Assembly (NCBI GenBank): GCA_035464655.1
Contig: DATHRZ010000059.1
Location: 1-5,005, forward strand
From: JARFPW01 sp035464655
GTDB lineage: Bacteria > Gemmatimonadota > Gemmatimonadetes > Palauibacterales > Palauibacteraceae
DNA: 5,005 nucleotides
Direction: 5' to 3'
Part shown: one piece after another, positions 1 through 5,005 of the stretch
Numbering within the stretch: the stretch's first letter is position 1
Layout of the letters: each line of letters starts with the position of its first letter
The notes under the pieces: generated by a model
Databases searched by the model: none
The model's input: the letters and a program-made list of their open reading frames with translations, nothing else
What the model was told of the DNA's origin: nothing
Translations under genes and position numbers: made by a program

Positions 1-813
1 ATGCCGCACTGGCACCAGGGTCGCCGCGGGCTGGCGCGCCGCGCCGCGTTCGTGCGTGAGCACACCGACGTGTTTCTCGCCCGCTCCGAGCGGGCACGGC
101 AGGCGCTCGTCACCGAGGGCGTCGAGCCGGAGCGCGTTCACGTGGTCGGGCACGGCATCGACCTCGCGCGCTTCCACCCGGGCGATCGCGACCCGGAGGT
201 CGCTCGCCGGGCGGGCATCGAGCACGGGGCATTCGTCATCCTGTTCGTCGGGCGTCTCGTGTGGACGAAGGGGATATTCGCGCTCGCCGATGCCGCGGCT
301 CTCCTGCTCCGCGATCCGTCATTCCGGGCTCTCGAGCCGGTGTTCGTGCTCGTCGGGAGCGGCTCCGAGCGTGCCAGACTCGAACGACGCCTCGAGCTTC
401 TCGGACTCGCCGACAACTTCCGCCTGCTCGGCGGGCGACCGTACGAGGAAATTCCCGACCTGCATCGCCTGGCCGATCTGTTCGTGCTCCCCAGCATTCC
501 TTCGCGCACGATTCTTGAGCAGTTCGGTATTGCTCTGGTCGAGGCGATGGCTACGGGGACGCCAGTGATCAGCACGCACTGCGGGGCGATCGACGAGGTG
601 GTGGGCGATGCGGGCGTGCTCGTCCAGCCCAACGACGCGCTGCGACTGGCCGAAGCGATCGGAACGCTGGCCACCGACGCTGACCGGGCGGAGCGCCTCG
701 GCCGGGCCGGACTCGAGAGGGCACGCTCGAATTTTTCTCGCGAAGAGATCGCGCGCGGGTTGAGTGCCATCTACCGGGTGGCGCTCGAAGGGCGCTCGAC
801 GGGCGAGGCGTGA
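1..813 (+). CDS. Glycosyltransferase family 4 (GT-B), 5'-truncated by window edge
   Basis: This is the nucleotide-sugar-binding half of a retaining GT-B glycosyltransferase (GT4, Glycos_transf_1 type), which would transfer a sugar from an activated donor to a growing, probably lipid-linked, glycan in the cytoplasm. The 270 visible residues begin near the end of the N-terminal Rossmann domain. The interdomain stretch with HGIDLARFHP (51-60) is the usual 'nGiD..rF.P' linker. GRLVWTKG (84-91) carries the conserved Arg/Lys of the donor site. The EX7E motif is E173-Q-F-G-I-A-L-V-E181, followed by EAMATGTPVI (181-190) and a GAIDEVVGDAGVLV segment (195-208), both typical of GT4. Family members are usually about 350-420 residues, so roughly 100-150 N-terminal residues are missing. 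The ATG at position 1 is therefore probably an internal Met (many relatives have a W-E-N-x-P segment here). The TGA ends one base before the flippase start. Donor and acceptor sugars cannot be told from the sequence. Confidence 0.93.
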   Translation: MPHWHQGRRGLARRAAFVREHTDVFLARSERARQALVTEGVEPERVHVVGHGIDLARFHPGDRDPEVARRAGIEHGAFVILFVGRLVWTKGIFALADAAALLLRDPSFRALEPVFVLVGSGSERARLERRLELLGLADNFRLLGGRPYEEIPDLHRLADLFVLPSIPSRTILEQFGIALVEAMATGTPVISTHCGAIDEVVGDAGVLVQPNDALRLAEAIGTLATDADRAERLGRAGLERARSNFSREEIARGLSAIYRVALEGRSTGEA

Positions 814-814
814 C

Positions 815-2185
815 GTGACGAGGCCGGAGGCGCCGAGCGGCCGCAGCGTGGTGCACAACACGGGTTTCGCCCTGGCCGACCTCGTGCTCACCAAGGTCGG
901 GAACGTGGCGGTGTTCGTCCTCCTCGTGCGCCTGCTGTCCGGGCCCGAGATCGCCGCCATCGGCGTGGCCGGTGGGTATATCGTGTTCGTAGCGTGGCTC
1001 GACGTGTCGCCCGTCCGCGTATTGCTCCGCGACTATCCGCGCGTGGCGGCCGACCGCGCCGCCCGCGATTCGCTGTTCTCGGGAATGACGTGGTTCTTCC
1101 TGCTCCAGGTGGCCGCCATCGCCTTGCTGGCCGCCGTTCTGCAGGCAACGCTCATCCCGACCGTCCGGCTTCCCGGGGTCGACCTGCTGTTCTGGGCGAT
1201 GACGATCGACTTCGTGGCGCTCGCCTTCCAGGACTGGATCAAGATGGTGTTCTTCGCGGACCTGCGGCAGAGCCGCGCGACCGTGATCAGCACCTTCGTC
1301 GGCGCGGCCCGCCTCGCCGTCTACGCGCTGCTGCTGCTCGATCCGTCGCTCGGGCTGTACAGCGCGCTGCTCGGCCTCACGGCGCTGGCCGCGATGGTCG
1401 TGTGGGCGATCGCGTTCCGCCGCGCGTATCCGTTCCGGCTGGCCGCCGACCGGAAGGCGGTGCGCGCGATCGCGCGGAGCGTGACGGACTATGGCCTGTG
1501 GGATCACCTGAACCGGATGTCGATTGACACCCTGCTGCTGATCGACACGGTCATCCTGAGCTGGCTGGCCTTGTATGCAGGGCTCGACGCGTACACCATC
1601 GCGCTGCGCTTCACGAGCATGCTCTTCCTGGTGCCGAACCAGATCCGTCGCGGTCTGCAGCTCGGCCTGAGCTACGCGCGCGACGCGGGCTCGACGGCGA
1701 CCACGTATGGAGCGGGCATCCTCGCCAATACGATCGTCTCGCTAGGTCAACTGTTCGTCATCTGGCTGGCCGGCCCGCTGATCCTCCACTTGCTGTTCGG
1801 GGCGGCGGCCACCGAGCAGGTGTTCCGACTCACGCTGATCATCACCGTGGGCGCGACCATCCTGAACCTGGTAGGCCCGCTGATGGCCGCTGCCAACAAC
1901 CTGTGTAGTCTGCGCGAGATGTTCCTGCGTGCCTTCCTTCCTTCCGCCGTGATCGGAACGGCCGGCTACCTGGCCCTCGGATGGCGGTTCGGTACGATCG
2001 GCGTGGCCTATGGCAACATCCTCGCCTATACGGTACTGGCTGCCGCCGTCACGCTGTTCAGCCTCTCGCGGCTGAGCCTGCGGCCCGACTTCGGGTCGGC
2101 AGTGTCCGCGATTCCCGACCTGTTCCGGCGGGCCCCGGCCCCGGCAAATGACGCGGTCAGGGCGAGCTCGGGAAATCCGTCGTGA
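815..2185 (+). CDS. Polysaccharide flippase (Wzx-like, MOP superfamily)
   Basis: This 456-residue integral inner-membrane protein probably flips a lipid-linked glycan from the cytoplasmic to the periplasmic leaflet. About 12 hydrophobic segments are visible, at roughly residues 15-42, 46-66, 89-113, 122-140, 155-176, 180-203, 237-260, 265-280, 299-329, 337-362, 372-392 and 393-415, in two halves separated by a basic loop (about 202-225). The N-terminal pattern (N-T-G-F-A, K-V-G-N, then LLVRLLSGPEIAAIGVA) is that of MOP/polysaccharide biosynthesis exporters, and the late I-G-V-A-Y-G-N motif (about 395-401) is also typical. I chose the GTG at 815, one base after the upstream TGA. The frame stays open back to a GTG at 764, but that would add 17 Arg-rich residues inside the glycosyltransferase gene. 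GTGs at 848 and 851 are weaker alternatives. The ribosome site (GGCGAGG region, 802-808) is only moderate, which fits translational coupling. The exact substrate is unknown, and an antiporter of the same superfamily is a less likely reading given the neighbours. Confidence 0.87.
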   Translation: MTRPEAPSGRSVVHNTGFALADLVLTKVGNVAVFVLLVRLLSGPEIAAIGVAGGYIVFVAWLDVSPVRVLLRDYPRVAADRAARDSLFSGMTWFFLLQVAAIALLAAVLQATLIPTVRLPGVDLLFWAMTIDFVALAFQDWIKMVFFADLRQSRATVISTFVGAARLAVYALLLLDPSLGLYSALLGLTALAAMVVWAIAFRRAYPFRLAADRKAVRAIARSVTDYGLWDHLNRMSIDTLLLIDTVILSWLALYAGLDAYTIALRFTSMLFLVPNQIRRGLQLGLSYARDAGSTATTYGAGILANTIVSLGQLFVIWLAGPLILHLLFGAAATEQVFRLTLIITVGATILNLVGPLMAAANNLCSLREMFLRAFLPSAVIGTAGYLALGWRFGTIGVAYGNILAYTVLAAAVTLFSLSRLSLRPDFGSAVSAIPDLFRRAPAPANDAVRASSGNPS

Positions 2186-3288
2186 AGCGATTGTCCTACT
2201 ACCGGGACGCGTGCGACCCGGCCGGCTACCTCGTCCGCCTCGGCCGGCGGGAGCCCCCGAGCTTCATCTTTCACGAGGCCGAACCCGAGCGCCTCGCCCG
2301 CCAGTTCGAAGCGCTCGATCGGAAGGGTTTACGTGGTGTGAGTTGCGCCGACGTCGACTGGTCGGATCCCGATCCGCGCGACGTGGTGCTGACCTTCGAC
2401 GACGGCCATGCAAGCCTGTACGACGTGGCCTGGCCGTTGCTCCGCCGCCACGGGTTCCGGGCGACTGCGTTCCTGTCGCCCGGTCTGATGGAGACGGCCG
2501 GTGCGGGAGCCGACCGCTCGCGCGGCCGGCTGGTCGACTTCGACGCGGTGCGCCGCATGCATCAGTCCGGCGTGCTCGATGTGCAGCTTCACGGCTACGC
2601 TCATGCCCGCCTGTTCGTGTCCGAGCGCATCATCGACTTCGCGCGCCCCGGACGCCCCGACGTCAATCTCGGAGTTTCGGCCTGGCGAGTGCGCCGCGAG
2701 GGCCGCGAGACCTGCGACGTGGAACTCGCCCCGGGTGAGCCGATCTACGAGTACGGTTCGCGCTGGGGACCGCACCCGCGCTTCCTCGACTCAGAGCGCG
2801 TGCGCGAGGCGTGCCGGCGCCGCGTCGAGCAGGGTGGGGGAGCCGCTCGATTCTTCGCAGATCCGGACTGGCGTGGGACGCTCGACGCGGTGGCCCGCGA
2901 CGCGCGCTCGGCGAGCGATGAGGGTTGGGAGACACCCGAAGAACGCGACGCCGATCGCCGCCTCCTGCTGAGGCTCGCCCGTGACAGGCTCCGAGCCGAG
3001 ACGGGGGCCCACACGACCCATTTCGCGTTGCCGTGGGCGGAGGAGGGCCCGGGAGTCGAGGAGGCCGCCCTGGCCTGCGGAATCGAGCACGTGCACCTGG
3101 GATATCTGTCGCCCGTCGAGTACGCACGGGCGAACCGAGGCGCGTTACCCCGCCATCCACGCCTCAAGGAGTTCTTTCTCGACCGGTTGCCCGGGCCCGG
3201 CCGGCCCTCACTGCCGGCTTTCCTGGCGGGCGAGATCCGGCGGATGGCGCGGAGCGAGGGACGCGACCGACTCCGGCGCGAGGGCTGA
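2182..3288 (+). CDS. NodB-type polysaccharide deacetylase with long insert
   Basis: This 368-residue protein belongs to the Polysacc_deac_1/NodB superfamily (carbohydrate esterase 4-like), metal-dependent hydrolases that remove acetyl groups from amino sugars or O-acetylated glycans. Motif 1 is TFDDG (71-75): by family analogy D73 is the catalytic base and D74 a metal ligand. Motif 2 is H137-G-Y-A-H141, giving the two metal-binding histidines. The classic R-x-x-Y/F-R-P-P-Y motif is not evident. A segment of about 130 residues, charged and Arg/Glu-rich (145-275), follows motif 2, and then H-F-A-L-P-W-A (280-286) resembles the late 'YPyG' strand of other members. No signal peptide or membrane segment is visible at the N-terminus (MKRLSYYRDA...), so a cytoplasmic location is likely. 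The GTG start at 2182 overlaps the flippase TGA by 4 bp (GTGA), which indicates coupled translation. The Shine-Dalgarno is weak. The family call is firm; the substrate and actual deacetylase activity are inferred. Confidence 0.88.
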   Translation: MKRLSYYRDACDPAGYLVRLGRREPPSFIFHEAEPERLARQFEALDRKGLRGVSCADVDWSDPDPRDVVLTFDDGHASLYDVAWPLLRRHGFRATAFLSPGLMETAGAGADRSRGRLVDFDAVRRMHQSGVLDVQLHGYAHARLFVSERIIDFARPGRPDVNLGVSAWRVRREGRETCDVELAPGEPIYEYGSRWGPHPRFLDSERVREACRRRVEQGGGAARFFADPDWRGTLDAVARDARSASDEGWETPEERDADRRLLLRLARDRLRAETGAHTTHFALPWAEEGPGVEEAALACGIEHVHLGYLSPVEYARANRGALPRHPRLKEFFLDRLPGPGRPSLPAFLAGEIRRMARSEGRDRLRREG

Positions 3289-3372
3289 CCCGCTCCGGAC
3301 GCGGCGGTCACCGGGAATTCGCGTCGCGCTCAGCCGCCGCATAGCTTTCATGCAGGGTTTCGATCGGAGGAT

Positions 3373-3392
3373 CCGCGGCTCCCAGCCGGCGG
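3373..3392 (+). other. Possible hairpin in the leader of the radical SAM gene
   Basis: CCGCGGCT (3373-3380) can pair with AGCCGGCGG (3384-3392) around a CCC loop. This gives eight base pairs with a single bulged G at 3389. It ends 18 bases before the Shine-Dalgarno sequence. A GC-rich stem like this could slow decay of the transcript or be an RNA-folding accident of high-GC DNA. There is no poly-T tract, so it is not called a terminator. Function is unknown. Confidence 0.3.
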
Positions 3393-3410
3393 CCCGATTC
3401 GAAGGCCCGC

Positions 3411-3417
3411 AAGGAGG
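3411..3417 (+). promoter_or_regulatory. Strong Shine-Dalgarno site that fixes a TTG start
   Basis: AAGGAGG matches the anti-Shine-Dalgarno end of 16S rRNA completely. It lies 8 bases before the TTG at 3426, an ideal spacing. The first in-frame ATG (3498) has no such site in front of it, and using it would remove the first beta strand (LRIGIVDLV) of the N-terminal domain. This makes TTG the preferred start. The site is much stronger than those of the upstream coupled genes, which suggests independent ribosome loading on this cistron. Confidence 0.85.
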
Positions 3418-3425
3418 CGTCCCCT

Positions 3426-4985
3426 TTGGCCCGACTTCGCATCGGTATCGTAGATCTGGTTGCAAGGGGACCCACGCGCGCCCTGTACGCTCGGGTCATG
3501 CACGCCAACCTCGCCAGCATCATGCCCCAGGTCCTGGCCGTTTGGTGCGAAGAGCGCGGTCATGACGTCCGGTTGATCTGCTACACCGGGTTCGAGAATC
3601 TGCTCGAAGAGTTGCCCGCCGACATCGACCTGCTGTTCATCGGCGCTTTCTCGCAGGGAGCCCAGCTCGCCTACGCGGTGAGTGCGATGTTCCGTGAGCG
3701 CGGCGTCGTGACGTGCCTCGGCGGCCCGCACGCGCGCTGCTATCCCGAGGATGCCGCGAAGTACTTCGATTACGTGCTCGGCTTCACGGACCAGGACACG
3801 CTCGACCGGGTGCTGGACGAGTGTGCGAGCCGGCGCCCGCTGGGCCTCCGGCTGTCGGCTCCCGGACAACCGCGGACGCTGCCGGGCGTGCGTGAGCGCT
3901 GGAAGTTCATCGAACCGACCCTCGCGAAGGCGCCGACATTCAAACTCGTGCCGATGCTCGGCAGCCTGGGTTGCCCGTATACCTGCGCGTTCTGCATCGA
4001 TTCAGAGGTCGCCTACCAGCCGCTCGACTTCCAGCAAATGCGTGACGACCTGCGCTTCCTGCTCGAGAAGCTGAAGCGGCCCCGGGTCGGCTGGCACGAC
4101 CCGAACTTCGGTGTCCGGTTCGACGACTACCTCGACGCGATCGAAGAGGCCGTCCCGCCCGGGCGGATCGACTTCGTGGCCGAAAGCAGCCTGTCGCTGC
4201 TGTCGGAGAAGCGCCTGCCGCGCCTCGAGCGCAACGGATTTCGGGCCATGTTGCCGGGGATCGAGTCGTGGTACGACCTCGGAAACAAGTCGAAGGCGCG
4301 CTCGAAGAAGGGACGCGAAAAGCTCGACCAGGTGTCGGAGCACGCGAACATGATCTCGCGGCACGTCGACTACCTGCAGACGAATTTCGTGTTGGGACTC
4401 GACTGCGACGAAGGCCCGGAGCCGTTCGAGCTCACCAAGCAGTTCATCGACCGATCACCCGCCGCCTTCCCCGGTTACTCGCTGCTCACGGCGTTCGGGC
4501 GCGCGGCGCCGCTGAATCTCGAGTATCAGAAGGACGGCCGGGTGCTCGGCTTCCCGTTCCATCTGTTGAACAACCACCACGCGATGAACGTGAAGCCGCT
4601 GAATTACGAGTGGCCCGAGTTCTACGACCTGGTGATCGACCTGACGAAGCACAGCTTCCGGCCGCGGGCCGTCGCGCGACGGTTCGCCGCGAGCGGCGGT
4701 GTGATCCCGCGCCTGATGAACGTTGTGCGCGCGGTGTCGTCGGAGGGGAAGGGGCGGATCGAGTACTTCACGGAGGTTCGTCGCCGCCTCGACTCAGACA
4801 CGGGCTTCCGCGACTACTTCGAGGGCGAAACGGACGAGCTGCCCGAGTTCTTCGTCGACCGGATACGCGGCGACCTGGGTCCCCTGTGGGAGTTCCTGCC
4901 CGAAGGCGCGCTGCATCACGACCCGCTCGCGTACCTCAAGGAGGAGCAGGCCGGTTCCCCCGGTGCACTCGTCGCGTTGCAGTAG
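3426..4985 (+). CDS. Radical SAM protein with N-terminal B12-binding-like domain
   Basis: This 519-residue enzyme binds a [4Fe-4S] cluster and S-adenosylmethionine. The cluster motif is CX3CX2C, C183-P-Y-T-C187-A-F-C190, within LGSLGCPYTCAFC. Residues about 5-135 form a Rossmann-like domain of the B12-binding type, with NLASIMPQVLAVWCEERGHDV (28-48) and the characteristic LGGPHARCYPEDA (98-110). The cobalamin-ligating DxHxxG motif is absent, as is common in class B radical SAM methylases. Barrel landmarks follow: GWHDPNFG (222-229), AESSLSLLS (252-260), PGIESW (277-282), TNFVLGLD (319-326) and a C-terminal AFGRAAPLNLEYQKDGRVL segment (356-374), which corresponds to the 'PgTpl...gRi' region of the family. 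A His/Asn patch, NNHHAMN (382-388), and about 110 further residues have no recognised domain. The TTG start is set by a strong ribosome site. Its place after a glycosyltransferase, flippase and deacetylase suggests tailoring of a glycan or lipid. Methyl transfer and real B12 binding are inferences, and the substrate is unknown. Confidence 0.92.
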   Translation: MARLRIGIVDLVARGPTRALYARVMHANLASIMPQVLAVWCEERGHDVRLICYTGFENLLEELPADIDLLFIGAFSQGAQLAYAVSAMFRERGVVTCLGGPHARCYPEDAAKYFDYVLGFTDQDTLDRVLDECASRRPLGLRLSAPGQPRTLPGVRERWKFIEPTLAKAPTFKLVPMLGSLGCPYTCAFCIDSEVAYQPLDFQQMRDDLRFLLEKLKRPRVGWHDPNFGVRFDDYLDAIEEAVPPGRIDFVAESSLSLLSEKRLPRLERNGFRAMLPGIESWYDLGNKSKARSKKGREKLDQVSEHANMISRHVDYLQTNFVLGLDCDEGPEPFELTKQFIDRSPAAFPGYSLLTAFGRAAPLNLEYQKDGRVLGFPFHLLNNHHAMNVKPLNYEWPEFYDLVIDLTKHSFRPRAVARRFAASGGVIPRLMNVVRAVSSEGKGRIEYFTEVRRRLDSDTGFRDYFEGETDELPEFFVDRIRGDLGPLWEFLPEGALHHDPLAYLKEEQAGSPGALVALQ

Positions 4986-5005
4986 GCGCTACTCGAGAAT
5001 TCCGA

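Larger units (their letters stand above)
3289..3425 (+). other. Intergenic leader between deacetylase and radical SAM genes
   Basis: This is the only non-coding gap in the window. It holds a strong Shine-Dalgarno at its 3' end and a compact GC-rich hairpin upstream of that. A second, looser inverted repeat is also present: GCGGCGG at 3301-3307 and CCGCCGC at 3334-3340, a 7-bp perfect stem with a 26-base loop. Neither hairpin is followed by a T-run, so I see no intrinsic terminator. No convincing -35/-10 pair is visible. The gap is long enough for a promoter of its own, so the radical SAM gene may be co-transcribed with, or independent of, the upstream three genes. Confidence 0.6.

Noticed and set aside
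1..813. ATG at position 1 as a true start of a short glycosyltransferase
   Set aside because: The protein would lack most of the acceptor-binding Rossmann domain. Coincidence with the window edge and similarity to mid-protein sequence of relatives argue for an internal Met.
764..814. Upstream GTG (764) as the flippase start
   Set aside because: It would add 17 Arg-rich residues inside the glycosyltransferase coding region and has no better ribosome site. The GTG at 815 fits the junction with the upstream stop.
837..844. GCGGCCGC palindrome near the flippase start
   Set aside because: An eight-base GC palindrome is common by chance in this composition and no paired or repeated copy is seen nearby.
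569..1507. Long open frame on the - strand (312 codons), antisense to the glycosyltransferase and flippase
   Set aside because: The translation is rich in Arg, His, Gln and Glu with no recognisable fold, as expected for the complement of a GC-rich gene. The + strand frames have clear family motifs and tight junctions.
2501..2971. Second + strand open frame inside the deacetylase gene
   Set aside because: It is an overlapping frame with Arg/Ser/Ala-rich low-complexity content and no motif. The NodB motifs are in the other frame.
3301..3340. Inverted repeat as a rho-independent terminator after the deacetylase gene
   Set aside because: The loop is 26 bases and the sequence after the stem (ATAGCTTTCAT) has no T-run.
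3312..3347. Possible promoter (GGAATTC-like or TTCGCG with TAGCTT)
   Set aside because: Neither pair matches a known sigma-factor consensus well enough to support a call, and such short matches are expected by chance.

Overview
This window comes from a GC-rich bacterial chromosome. By eye most third codon positions are G or C, and the stops are TGA or TAG. Nothing in it fixes the phylum. A lipid-linked glycan flippase beside a glycosyltransferase suits an envelope or extracellular polysaccharide locus, more likely in a Gram-negative-type bacterium, but that placement is inference.

Layout: four genes, all on the + strand, cover almost the whole window. (1) Positions 1-813 hold the C-terminal part of a family 4 (GT-B fold) glycosyltransferase, cut by the left edge. 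(2) Positions 815-2185 hold a multi-pass membrane protein of the MOP/Wzx polysaccharide flippase type, starting one base after the previous stop. (3) Positions 2182-3288 hold a NodB-type polysaccharide deacetylase that overlaps the flippase gene by 4 bp. (4) After a 137-bp non-coding gap, positions 3426-4985 hold a radical SAM protein with an N-terminal B12-binding-like domain. It starts at TTG behind a textbook Shine-Dalgarno sequence. The last 20 bases (4986-5005) show no feature.

Reading together: genes 1-3 are so tightly packed that they are almost certainly one translationally coupled operon. They give a coherent partial pathway: sugar transfer to a lipid-linked glycan on the cytoplasmic face, removal of an acyl group (probably N-acetyl) by a deacetylase with no visible signal peptide, and flipping across the inner membrane. 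The radical SAM/B12-like enzyme is the least predictable member. Its architecture resembles class B radical SAM enzymes, which often methylate unreactive carbons, and its position suggests it tailors a sugar, a lipid carrier or another small molecule tied to the locus. Its substrate cannot be read from the sequence. No mobile element, tRNA, rRNA, CRISPR array or clear terminator is visible.
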